Positions 1 through 5,777 are shown, counted from the stretch's first letter. The stretch: DNA of 7,599 nt from Paracoccus sp. (in: a-proteobacteria) (GCA_018056045.1 JAGPGI010000116.1:1-7599); one strand, 5' to 3'. Program-made: numbers and translations. The notes: a model not told the origin generated them from the letters alone.

Positions 1-218
1 TCGTCAAGGAGCCCTTTGACTGGCACGATCAGCGCTTTGACACGCAGGAGCGGATCATGGCGCTGCAATTCGGCCAGGTCGAGCGGCGGCTGGAACGGAT
101 CGAGGCGCTGATCGAGGGGTTGGAGCGACGGCTGTGGATGACCGTCTATGGCGTCGTCGCGGTGATCCTGACGCAAGCGGTGCAATCGATCCTGGAATAT
201 GCACCGAAAGGAGGGTGA
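1..218 (+). CDS. g3.5: GTA head-formation protein g3.5 (5' partial)
   Basis: Open from the left edge (codons start at base 3) to TGA at 216-218; 71 residues are visible, and by comparison with RcGTA g3.5 (rcc01685) only the first few residues are missing. Seen: an N-terminal FDWHDQRFDT stretch, then a charged amphipathic helix at visible residues about 20-45 (repeated E-R-R-L-E-R-I spacing, likely coiled coil), then a single hydrophobic segment at about 46-64 that could be a membrane helix, and a short polar tail. Family knowledge: this small protein lies between portal and protease genes in rhodobacterial GTAs and is needed for normal head formation; its biochemical role is not settled. Inference: it may tether or nucleate prohead assembly at the membrane or serve as a scaffold-like factor. 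Its stop lies 1 base before the g4 start codon, so the two are probably coupled. The identification is firm, the function is not. Confidence 0.85.
   Translation, partial: VKEPFDWHDQRFDTQERIMALQFGQVERRLERIEALIEGLERRLWMTVYGVVAVILTQAVQSILEYAPKGG
207..215 (+). promoter_or_regulatory. Ribosome binding site deciding the g4 start
   Basis: AAAGGAGGG, a near-perfect Shine-Dalgarno, ends 4 bases before GTG 220 and lies inside the last codons of g3.5. An in-frame ATG exists at 199 but has no Shine-Dalgarno before it and would add seven residues that overlap g3.5, so GTG 220 is the better start. Confidence 0.8.
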
Positions 219-219
219 C

Positions 220-768
220 GTGAATTCAAAAGATTACGGGCTGGAGTTGAAGTATGCGCCGGGCGCGCAGATCGTCAGCGACGGCACGCAGATCGAGGGC
301 TATGCGAGCCTGTTCGGCCTGACCGATCAGGGCGGCGACATCGTCCAGAAGGGCGCCTATGCCGCCAGCCTGAAGCGGCTGGTGGTGCGGGGCGACAAGG
401 TGCGGATGCTGTGGCAGCACGATCCGACCCGGCCCATCGGCGTCTGGGACGAGATCCGCGAGGACGACAAGGGTCTGTGGGTCAAGGGCCGGCTTTTGCC
501 CGAGATCGCGCAGGCCCGCGAAGCTGCGGCGCTGATCGGCGCGGGGGCCATCGACGGGCTGTCGATCGGCTATCGCACCATTTCCGCCGAGCGCGACGGC
601 AAGGGCCGCCGCCTGCTGAGCGAGGTCGAGCTGTGGGAGGTGTCTCTGGTCACCTTCCCGATGCTGGCCGAGGCCAAGGTCGGCAAGAAATCCGACCGCC
701 TGGCCGAAGAAGTCACCGAGATGGCGGCGGCGTTCCGCGCCGCGACGCTGGCGCTGCGCGCCGAATAA
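220..768 (+). CDS. g4: HK97-family prohead maturation protease (GTA g4)
   Basis: 182 residues from GTG 220. The protein cleaves the capsid N-terminal arm inside the assembled prohead (peptidase family U35/S78 type). Seen: a DxGGDIVQKGAY block at 36-47, a candidate catalytic His67 in the WQHDPTRPIG motif, a candidate nucleophile Ser115 in GLSIGYR, and an acidic residue Glu140 in LWEVSLVTFPM; this His-Ser-acid arrangement and spacing matches HK97 gp4-like proteases. The last ~30 residues are an alanine-rich helix (EEVTEMAAAFRAATLALR) that may bind inside the capsid. Length is normal for GTA proteases, which are encoded alone and not fused to the capsid or a scaffold. It sits between g3.5 and the capsid gene, its only expected substrate. 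No truncation or missing key residue is apparent. The third triad member is inferred from position only. Confidence 0.95.
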   Translation: MNSKDYGLELKYAPGAQIVSDGTQIEGYASLFGLTDQGGDIVQKGAYAASLKRLVVRGDKVRMLWQHDPTRPIGVWDEIREDDKGLWVKGRLLPEIAQAREAAALIGAGAIDGLSIGYRTISAERDGKGRRLLSEVELWEVSLVTFPMLAEAKVGKKSDRLAEEVTEMAAAFRAATLALRAE

Positions 769-781
769 GCTTCACCGCATT

Positions 782-788
782 GGAGGGG
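782..788 (+). promoter_or_regulatory. Ribosome binding site of the capsid gene
   Basis: GGAGGGG lies 4 bases before ATG 793, within the 24-base g4-g5 gap. It gives the capsid its own strong translation start and does not depend on coupling to the protease gene, as expected for the most abundant product of the cluster. Confidence 0.7.
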
Positions 789-792
789 AACC

Positions 793-1959
793 ATGACCGA
801 GGTGAAAGCCGCGGCCGGGGCGGACATGCCCGGCGAACTGGGCGCTGAAATGATCGGGTTCGTCAATGAACTCAAATCGTTCCGCGCCGATATTCAGAAA
901 CGACTGCAAGCACAGGAAGATCGCATGACCATGCTGGACCGCAAGACCATTTCCCGTGGCCGCGCCCCTCTGTCGGCCGAAGCCGATGCCGGCGCGCCGC
1001 ATCAGAAGGCCTTTGACGCCTATATCCGCCACGGCGATGACGACGCGCTGCGCGGCCTGCCGCTGGAAGGCAAGGCCATGAGCACCGTCAGCGACGGCGG
1101 TTTTCTGGCCGCGCCGACCGTGGCGCTGCAGGTGCAGGATGCGCTGAACATCACCGCTTCGCTGCGCCGCGTGGCCAATGTCGTGGCTGTCGAATCCGCC
1201 AATTACGAAGTGCTGGTCGATATGGGCGATATCGCCAGCGGCTGGTCCACCGAGGCGACCGCGCAGGCCGAGACCGGCACCTCGACCGTGCAGCGCGTGG
1301 TCATTCCGGTCCATGAGCTCTCGGCCATGCCCAAGGCCAGCCAGCGTCTGCTGGACGACGCGGCCTTCGACATCGAGACCTGGCTGGCCGATTGCATCGC
1401 CACCAAGTTTGCCCGTGCCGAGGCCACCGCCTTTGTCAGCGGCGACGGCGTCAACAAGCCCAAGGGCTTCCTGACCCATGCGAAAGCCCCGAACGGCACC
1501 GCGACCAATGTGCAGATCGGCACCATCCCTTCGGGTGGGGCGGGCGACTTCGCCTCGACCAACCCGGCCAATGCGCTGATCGATCTGGTCTATGCGCTGG
1601 GTGCGCAATACCGCGCCAACGGCACCTTCGTGATGAACTCGAAGACCGCCGCCGCCGTGCGCAAGATGCGCGACGCCGATGGCCGCTTCCTGTGGGCGGA
1701 CAGCCTGGCGATGGGCCAGCCGGCGCAGCTGCTGGGCTATCCGGTGCTGGTCTGCGAGGACATGCCCGACATCGCGGCGGGGTCCTTCTCGATCGCGTTC
1801 GGTGACTTACGCTCGGCCTATACGATCGTCGAGCGTCCGGACCTGCGGGTGCTGCGCGATCCCTTCTCGGCCAAGCCGCATGTGCTGTTCTATGCCACCA
1901 AGCGGGTCGGCGGCGGCGTCACCGACGCCCGCGCCATCAAGTTGATGGTCTTCGGCTGA
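793..1959 (+). CDS. g5: HK97-fold major capsid protein (GTA g5)
   Basis: 388 residues. This is the shell protein of the particle head. Seen: an N-terminal alpha-helical, charged delta/scaffold region (residues 1 to about 94, with helix LKSFRADIQKRLQAQEDRM and the GTA-typical MTMLDRK), then HQKAFDAYIRHGDDDALRGL, a short LEGKAMST junction, then the HK97 core: SDGGFLAAP at 100-108, PKASQRLLDD, FVSGDG-NKPKGFL, the P-domain helix region and a C-terminal ERPDLRVLRDPFSAKPHVLFYATKR stretch. Family knowledge: in RcGTA the g4 protease removes about the first hundred residues; the matching site here is after Lys94. Length is normal. The region after the junction is more diverged from R. capsulatus than the C-terminal third. 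One leucine is coded by TTA (1807-1809), unusual in this GC-rich cluster. Identification is very secure. Confidence 0.97.
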   Translation: MTEVKAAAGADMPGELGAEMIGFVNELKSFRADIQKRLQAQEDRMTMLDRKTISRGRAPLSAEADAGAPHQKAFDAYIRHGDDDALRGLPLEGKAMSTVSDGGFLAAPTVALQVQDALNITASLRRVANVVAVESANYEVLVDMGDIASGWSTEATAQAETGTSTVQRVVIPVHELSAMPKASQRLLDDAAFDIETWLADCIATKFARAEATAFVSGDGVNKPKGFLTHAKAPNGTATNVQIGTIPSGGAGDFASTNPANALIDLVYALGAQYRANGTFVMNSKTAAAVRKMRDADGRFLWADSLAMGQPAQLLGYPVLVCEDMPDIAAGSFSIAFGDLRSAYTIVERPDLRVLRDPFSAKPHVLFYATKRVGGGVTDARAIKLMVFG

Positions 1960-2100
1960 TCCAAGGCCGAAGCGGGGGCCGCGCGAGACATGTCCGCCTG
2001 ACCGGCTGAGCAACTGTCCGCGCGCGCGACGGCGCACACGCGCGGCCCCCATGTCATTCGCCCTTGTGATTGAGCGTCCGTGCGAACGGGAGAGACGAAG
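1960..2100 (+). other. Capsid-adaptor intergenic region
   Basis: This 141-base stretch is the only real gap in the window. It holds a perfect 12-bp inverted repeat (listed separately), GC-alternating sequence, and a Shine-Dalgarno-like GGGAGAG at 2088-2094 just before the adaptor start. I see no -35/-10 pair that I would call, no run of T after the stem that would make a factor-independent terminator, and no convincing gene on either strand. Confidence 0.6.
1974..2050 (+). repeat. Perfect 12-bp inverted repeat, possible long-range mRNA stem
   Basis: GGGGGCCGCGCG at 1974-1985 is exactly complementary to CGCGCGGCCCCC at 2039-2050, leaving a 53-base loop. All pairs are G-C, so a folded RNA would be very stable. 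The segment CCGCGCG occurs again at 2018-2024 and can pair with the same right arm (2039-2045) across a 14-base loop, so two mutually exclusive hairpins are possible. The stem begins 15 bases after the capsid stop codon. It may protect the capsid message from 3' decay, mark a processing site, or cause partial termination; which of these is not shown by the sequence. Confidence 0.55.
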
Positions 2101-2718
2101 ATGATGCTTGTGGAAGTGACGGCGCCGGCCCCTGAGGCGCTGCCGGTCGCAGGGTTGCGAGACCATCTGCGGCTGGGAACGGGGTTCGAGACGGCCGCAG
2201 ATGCGGCCGAGACTGCGGCTCTGGCGGGGTTTCTGCGCGCTGCCATGGCCACCATCGAGGCCCGCACCGGCAAGGCGCTTCTGGCGCGGCAGTTCCGGCT
2301 GCGGCTGGAGGAATGGCGCGATCCGATGGGCCAGCCCCTGCCGCTGGCGCCGGTTGCGGCTATCGAGCGGGTCGAGATCGACAATGGCGCCGGTCAGCTG
2401 GTTCTGGTCGATCCGGCAAGCTACCGGCTGATCCCGGATATGCAGCGTCCGGTGCTGGCGCCGGTCGGGGCGTTCTTGCCGCAGATTCCGGGTGCAGGCC
2501 ATGTGACCATCACCTTTCGCGCCGGTTTCGGCCCGCAATGGGCGGATGTGCCGGCCGATCTGGCGCAGGCCGTGTTGTTGCTGGCCGCGCGCTATCACGA
2601 GGTCCGCAGCTTTGAGGGCACGCAATCGGCGGTTCCCTTCGGGGTCAATGCGCTGATCGAACGCTGGCGCTCGGTCCGGGTGCTGGGGGGGCGCGGCAAT
2701 TCGCGCGGCCGGGCATGA
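2101..2718 (+). CDS. g6: Head-tail adaptor (GTA g6, HK97 gp6-like connector)
   Basis: 205 residues from ATG 2101, with GGGAGAG at 2088-2094 as ribosome binding site; ATG 2104 is almost as good and GTG 2080 lacks a site. RcGTA g6 (rcc01688) also begins with two methionines. The product forms a ring under the portal and joins head to tail. Seen: LRDHLRLGTGF near residues 19-29, a helix with LAGFLRAAMATIEARTGKALLARQF at about 41-65 (typical of phage gp6-like connectors: helical N-terminus ending in a beta section), LPLAPVAAIERVEI at 80-93, a beta-rich middle, FRAGFG at 139-144 and a C-terminal helix pair with LLAARYHEVRSFEG. The C-terminus is basic (RGRGNSRGRA-like). Its stop overlaps the g7 start by ATGA, so g7 is probably coupled to it. 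Confidence 0.92.
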   Translation: MMLVEVTAPAPEALPVAGLRDHLRLGTGFETAADAAETAALAGFLRAAMATIEARTGKALLARQFRLRLEEWRDPMGQPLPLAPVAAIERVEIDNGAGQLVLVDPASYRLIPDMQRPVLAPVGAFLPQIPGAGHVTITFRAGFGPQWADVPADLAQAVLLLAARYHEVRSFEGTQSAVPFGVNALIERWRSVRVLGGRGNSRGRA

Positions 2719-3065
2719 ACGCGCCGCGGCTGACGGTGCCGCTGGTGATCGAAAGCCCGGTCCGTGAGGCCGACGGGATGGGCGGTTATCGTCTGGTCTG
2801 GCAGGATACCGGGCGGATCTGGGCCGAGATGCGGTCGGGTGCGGGCGGCGAGCGGTTCGCCGAGGTGGGGGCGCGCAGTGTCGTGAGCTGGCGGATCACC
2901 GTCAGGGCGGCGCTGGCAGACGATCCGCGCCGTCCGCGCCCCGAGCAGCGGCTGCGCATGGGCGAGGGCCCGGACGCGCGGCGTTTCAGGATCGAGGCAG
3001 TGGCCGAAAGCGACCCGCGGGGCCGCTGGCTGGTCTGCATCGCCAAAGAGGAGTCCCTGGCATGA
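2715..3065 (+). CDS. g7: Head closure / stopper protein (GTA g7)
   Basis: 116 residues. Member of the phage head-tail joining (SPP1 gp16-like) family; it plugs and closes the DNA channel below the adaptor. Seen: a short beta-barrel type protein with the usual pattern of N-terminal strand (LTVPLVIESPVRE), D-G-x-G-G-Y-x-x-x-W at 20-29, IWAEMRSGAGGERF at about 35-48, a WRITVRA strand at 59-65 and FRIEAVAESDPRGRWLVCIA at 91-110, which resembles the conserved C-terminal strand pair of this family. Start ATG 2715 overlaps the g6 stop by four bases and its own stop overlaps the g8 start in the same way, so it sits in a coupled adaptor-stopper-terminator triplet. Upstream ribosome binding sequence is weak, consistent with re-initiation. 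Confidence 0.9.
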   Translation: MNAPRLTVPLVIESPVREADGMGGYRLVWQDTGRIWAEMRSGAGGERFAEVGARSVVSWRITVRAALADDPRRPRPEQRLRMGEGPDARRFRIEAVAESDPRGRWLVCIAKEESLA

Positions 3066-3481
3066 GCTATGCAGCAACGGTCGCGCTTCAGGCTGCGGTC
3101 TATGGCGCCCTGCGCGATGATGCGGCGCTGGCCGATCTGGTCGGCGACGCGATCTATGATGCGATGCCGGTGGCGGCGCCGCCGGGCACCTATGTCTCGC
3201 TCGGGCCCGAAGATGTCAGAGATGCGGGCGACATGACGGCACCGGGTGCGCTGCATGATTTCGTCGTCTCGGTCCTGTCGGGCACGGATGAGGCGAACGG
3301 CTTCGGGGCGGTGAAAGAGGTCGCGGTGGCGGTCTCGGAGGCGCTTGAGGAGGCCGATATTACGCTAGATCGAGGCCATCTGGCGGGGCTGTGGTTCCTG
3401 CGCGCTCGGGCGCGCCGGGCCGAGAATGGCGCGGGGCGGCGGGTCGACATGACCTTTCGCGCGCGCATTGACCTGGGTTGA
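3062..3481 (+). CDS. g8: Tail terminator (GTA g8, DUF3168)
   Basis: 139 residues. DUF3168 family, the ring that ends the growing tail tube and lets it attach to the stopper. Seen: an N-terminal helix ALQAAVYGALRDDAALADLVGDAIYDAMP (about 8-36) and then GTYVSLGPEDVRDAGD (42-57), both hallmark features of DUF3168 tail terminators, an FVVSVLS strand at 67-73, a helix GAVKEVAVAVSEALEEADI, and a final strand pair around WFLRARARR and VDMTFRARI. Start ATG 3062 overlaps the g7 stop as ATGA but also has AGAGGAG at 3047-3053, eight bases upstream, so it can be both coupled and independently initiated. Length is usual for the family. Confidence 0.92.
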   Translation: MSYAATVALQAAVYGALRDDAALADLVGDAIYDAMPVAAPPGTYVSLGPEDVRDAGDMTAPGALHDFVVSVLSGTDEANGFGAVKEVAVAVSEALEEADITLDRGHLAGLWFLRARARRAENGAGRRVDMTFRARIDLG

Positions 3482-3493
3482 GGAGAGACGGAA

Positions 3494-3907
3494 ATGGCGG
3501 TGCAGAACGGACGCGACCTGCTGATCAAGATGGACATGACCGGTGACGGCCAGTTCGAGACGATCGCGGGCCTGCGCGCGACGCGGCTGGGCTTCAATGC
3601 CGAGACGGTGGATGTGACCAGTCTGGAAAGTGAGGGCCGCTGGCGCGAGCTTTTGGCGGGCGCGGGCGTGCGCTCGGCCTCGATCTCGGGGTCGGGGGTG
3701 TTTCGCGACGGAACCACCGATCAGCGCGCCCGGCAGGTGTTTTTCGACGGTGAGGTGCCGCGCTTTCAGGTGGTGATCCCCGATTTCGGCGCGGTCGAGG
3801 GGGCGTTCCAGATCACGTCGCTGGAATACGCGGGCAGCTATAACGGTGAGGCGACCTATGAGATTTCCATGGCAAGCGCGGGCGTCATCAGCTTCGTCGC
3901 GTTCTGA
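3494..3907 (+). CDS. g9: Major tail (tube) protein, TP901-1 family (GTA g9)
   Basis: 137 residues. It forms the stacked hexameric rings of the flexible non-contractile tail tube. Seen: N-terminal MAVQNGRDLLIKMDMTGDG, then GLRATRLGFNAETVDVTSLES (26-46), a pattern found in TP901-1-type tail tube proteins in which the VDVTS motif is almost fixed, the loop WRELLAGAGVRSASISGSGVF, and a closing strand set ending EATYEISMASAGVISFVAF. Family size is about this. AGGAGAG at 3481-3487, six bases before ATG 3494, gives it an independent start after a 12-base gap, in keeping with its high copy number. The stop is one base before the g10 start. Confidence 0.94.
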   Translation: MAVQNGRDLLIKMDMTGDGQFETIAGLRATRLGFNAETVDVTSLESEGRWRELLAGAGVRSASISGSGVFRDGTTDQRARQVFFDGEVPRFQVVIPDFGAVEGAFQITSLEYAGSYNGEATYEISMASAGVISFVAF

Positions 3908-3908
3908 T

Positions 3909-4226
3909 ATGGCCAATCCGCTGACAGGCGAGGTCGAGATCTGGCTGGATGGCCGCAGCCATGTCGCCAAGCTGACGCTGGGCGCTTTGGCCGGGCTGGA
4001 AAGCGAGCTCGGCGCAGAAAGCATGGTGGCGTTGGTCGAACGCTTTGAGCAGGGGCGCTTTTCCAGCCGCGATGTGATGGCGGTCGTGGTTGCCGGCCTG
4101 CGCGGTGGCGGCTGGGCGGGCAGTATGGACGACCTGCTGGCCGTCGAGTTCCGCGGCGGGCCGGTGGGTGCGGCGCAGGCGGCGGCGGCATTGCTGGCGC
4201 GGGCCTTCCGCATCGAGGGCACATGA
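3909..4226 (+). CDS. g10: GTA gp10 family protein, probable tail assembly chaperone
   Basis: 105 residues from ATG 3909, one base after the g9 stop; a longer in-frame reading from 3846 would overlap g9 and is not credible. Belongs to the GTA gp10 family (rcc01692). Seen: an N-terminal segment NPLTGEVEIWLDGRSHVAKLTL resembling phage chaperones that pair with tail tube and tape measure, LGALAGLESELGAESMVALVERF (25-47), then FSSRDVMAVVVAGLRGGG and an alanine-rich C-terminal helix. Position between tail tube and tape measure is where tailed phages place the chaperone pair (G/GT of lambda). No clear Shine-Dalgarno precedes it, so it likely depends on translation of g9. It overlaps g10.1 by ATGA. 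The chaperone role is from family and position, not from a catalytic feature. Confidence 0.9.
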   Translation: MANPLTGEVEIWLDGRSHVAKLTLGALAGLESELGAESMVALVERFEQGRFSSRDVMAVVVAGLRGGGWAGSMDDLLAVEFRGGPVGAAQAAAALLARAFRIEGT

Positions 4227-4447
4227 GCGGCAAGGCTGCGGGCAGCATGGACTGGCCGGGGCTGTTGCGCGTGGGGATCGGCCCGGCCCGCTTGGGCGGG
4301 CTGGGCCTGACGCCCGCGCAATTCTGGGCGCTGACCCCGGCCGAGCTGGCGCTGATGCTGGGCATCGAGCCGGGCAAAGGGGGGGCGATGACGCGCGGCA
4401 GGCTGGCCGAGCTTGTCGCCCGCTATCCCGACGCGCCCTCGAAATAG
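4223..4447 (+). CDS. g10.1: Tail assembly chaperone g10.1 (rcc01693 family)
   Basis: 74 residues, small enough to be missed in annotation. Matches the phage tail assembly chaperone family typified by rcc01693. Seen: WPGLLRVGIGPARLGGLGLTPAQFWALTPAELALMLGIEP, with the LTPAEF/LTPAEL double motif (two adjacent helix caps at about 29-44) that is the signature of this family, followed by a basic helix TRGRLAELVARYP. Probably works with g10 to keep the tape measure soluble until the tube polymerises around it. Starts at ATG 4223 inside the g10 stop (ATGA); GAGGG at 4215-4219 is too close to be an ideal binding site, so coupling is likely. The reading frame is -1 relative to g10, the same relation that lambda G/GT use for frameshifting, but I see no slippery heptamer near the junction. 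Confidence 0.9.
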   Translation: MSGKAAGSMDWPGLLRVGIGPARLGGLGLTPAQFWALTPAELALMLGIEPGKGGAMTRGRLAELVARYPDAPSK

Positions 4448-4460
4448 AACCGCAAGATCA

Positions 4461-4468
4461 AAAGGAGG
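4461..4468 (+). promoter_or_regulatory. Ribosome binding site deciding the g11 start
   Basis: AAAGGAGG, a full-strength Shine-Dalgarno, lies 7 bases before GTG 4476. The same frame is open from ATG 4413, but that would bury the first 21 codons inside g10.1 and yields an atypical Arg/Pro-rich leader, so GTG 4476 is chosen. Confidence 0.8.
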
Positions 4469-4475
4469 CGCCGTC

Positions 4476-5141
4476 GTGGCGAACAAGGACGGATTCGACC
4501 GGCTGGAGGACGATGGCCAGGTCATGCTGGGCAGAAGCTTCGACGACAGCGCGCGCATGACCGCCGCCTTCGAGGCCGAACTGGCGCGGCTGCGCGAGTC
4601 GATGCTTTACACCAATCGTGAGGTAACCACCCTCAGTTCCGGGATCGGCAGCGGGTTGCGCCGCGCCTTCGAGGGGCTGGTCTTTGACGGCATGAAGCTG
4701 AGCGATGCGCTGAAGGGCATCGCCCGCAGCATGGCCGATACCGCCTTTGCAGTGGCGATGAAGCCGCTGGAGCAGGCGCTGTCGGGCGCCATCGCACAGG
4801 GTGTGAACGGGCTGATCGGCGGGGTCTTGCCATTCGCGGATGGCGGGGCCTTTGCGCAGGGGCGGGTGATGCCCTTTGCCAAGGGCGGCATCGTCAGCCA
4901 GCCCACCTATTTCCCGATGCGCGGCGCGACCGGGCTGATGGGGGAAGCGGGTGCCGAGGCGATCATGCCCCTTCGGCGCGGCGCCGATGGCCGGCTTGGC
5001 GTGGCGACGGCGGGCGGTGGGCGGCCTCTCAACGTGACCTTCAATGTCTCGACCCCCGACGTGGCGGGGTTCCAGCGCAGCCAAAGCCAGATCGCCGCCC
5101 AGATGGGCCGGCTGCTGGCGCGTGGCGAAAGAAACGGGTGA
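4476..5141 (+). CDS. g11: Short tail tape measure protein (GTA g11)
   Basis: 221 residues from GTG 4476. Sets tail length and is carried in the tube lumen. Very short for a tape measure (siphophage versions often exceed 700 residues) but normal for RcGTA-type particles, whose tails are short. Seen: an acidic N-terminus, a long helix at about 22-48 (DDSARMTAAFEAELARLRES), LRRAFEGLVFDGMKLSDALK at 61-80, a hydrophobic helix region at about 85-118, then the glycine-rich tract FADGGAFAQGR...FAKGGIVSQPT at 120-143 and GLMGEAGAEAIMPLRR at 153-168, which is the classic C-terminal signature of tape measures, ending in a beta/helix tail with NVTFNVSTPDVAGFQRSQSQIA. It follows the chaperone genes and precedes the tail tip genes, as expected. 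Confidence 0.94.
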   Translation: MANKDGFDRLEDDGQVMLGRSFDDSARMTAAFEAELARLRESMLYTNREVTTLSSGIGSGLRRAFEGLVFDGMKLSDALKGIARSMADTAFAVAMKPLEQALSGAIAQGVNGLIGGVLPFADGGAFAQGRVMPFAKGGIVSQPTYFPMRGATGLMGEAGAEAIMPLRRGADGRLGVATAGGGRPLNVTFNVSTPDVAGFQRSQSQIAAQMGRLLARGERNG

Positions 5142-5144
5142 AGC

Positions 5145-5777
5145 ATGGCATTTCACGAGATCAGATTTCCGGCGAACCTGTCCTTTGGCTCGGTCGGCGG
5201 GCCTGAGCGGCGCACCGAGATCGTTTCGCTGACCAATGGTCACGAAGAGCGCCGCACGCCCTGGGCGCATTCGCGCCGGCGCTATGATGCCGGGCTGGGC
5301 CTGCGCTCGCTGGACGATGTGGCGGCGCTGATCGCCTTTTTCGAGGCTCGTGCCGGGCAGATGCACGGCTTTCGCTGGAAGGACTGGGCGGATTTCAAAT
5401 CCTCGGCCCCCAGCGTGGCGCCCAGCTTCAGGGATCAGGTGATCGGTATCGGGGATGGGGTGAATCGGACCTTTGCCTTGCGCAAGGCCTATGCCTCGGG
5501 CGCAGCACGGTATTGGCGTCCCATCACCAAGCCGGTCGAGGGCACGGTGCTTGCCGGCATCGGCGATGTCGAACTGCGTCCGGATGTTGATTTCGAGGTC
5601 AACCTCGCGACCGGCATCATCACCTTTGCCGAGCCGCCCGAAATCGGCGGCAGGGTCGTCACGGGGTTCGAATTCGATGTGCCGGTGCGCTTTGACACCG
5701 ACCGGATCGCGGTTTCGGTGGCCTCGTTTCAGGCGGGCGATCTGCCGCAGGTGCCGGTCGTGGAGGTGCGCCTATGA
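5145..5777 (+). CDS. g12: Distal tail protein (GTA g12, DUF2460)
   Basis: 210 residues. DUF2460 family; forms the ring at the end of the tail tube on which the hub assembles. Seen: N-terminal FHEIRFPANLSFGSVGGPER with the family FPxxLSxGSxGGP pattern, REIVSLTNGHEERRTPWAHSRRRYDAG-like block (24-50), a helix with LDDVAALIAFFEARAG at about 56-71 and HGFRWKDWADF at 74-84, which is the most conserved motif of the family, then IGDGVNRTFALRKAY (about 102-116), a beta-rich second half and a closing GFEFDVPVRFDTDR element at about 174-187. The gap to g11 is only 3 bases and the ribosome binding sequence is weak. The stop overlaps g13 by ATGA; GGAGG at 5762-5766 within the last g12 codons serves g13. 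Confidence 0.94.
   Translation: MAFHEIRFPANLSFGSVGGPERRTEIVSLTNGHEERRTPWAHSRRRYDAGLGLRSLDDVAALIAFFEARAGQMHGFRWKDWADFKSSAPSVAPSFRDQVIGIGDGVNRTFALRKAYASGAARYWRPITKPVEGTVLAGIGDVELRPDVDFEVNLATGIITFAEPPEIGGRVVTGFEFDVPVRFDTDRIAVSVASFQAGDLPQVPVVEVRL

Noticed and set aside
199..219. ATG 199 as the start of the protease gene.
   Set aside because: No Shine-Dalgarno, overlap with g3.5 and a seven-residue extension encoded by the ribosome binding site itself; GTG 220 fits better.
411..848. Frame overlapping g4 on the same strand (145 codons).
   Set aside because: Arg/Gly-rich translation typical of a shifted GC-rich gene, and the true gene in the other frame has clear catalytic motifs.
772..1608. Long antisense open frame of 278 codons opposite the capsid gene.
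   Set aside because: GC-rich genes with G/C third positions leave the opposite strand open; the product is low-complexity, matches no family I know and lies fully across a certain gene.
1974..2060. Factor-independent terminator after the capsid gene.
   Set aside because: The stem is present but the loop is 53 bases and no T-run follows; downstream genes are essential parts of the same particle and have no promoter that I can see.
2051..2104. A 17-codon frame (ATG 2051 to TGA 2102-2104) just upstream of and overlapping the adaptor start, possible leader peptide.
   Set aside because: It has no Shine-Dalgarno (the bases before it are the right arm of the inverted repeat), and such short frames are expected by chance.
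1807..2625. Antisense frame over the g5-g6 gap that might be a hidden gene on the minus strand.
   Set aside because: It spans the inverted repeat and both flanking genes with no recognisable domain; it looks like a shadow of high GC.
3365..4558. Antisense open frame of 397 codons across g8 to g11.
   Set aside because: It is the longest frame on the minus strand but crosses five well-recognised genes, is rich in Arg/Pro/Ala and has no ribosome binding site.
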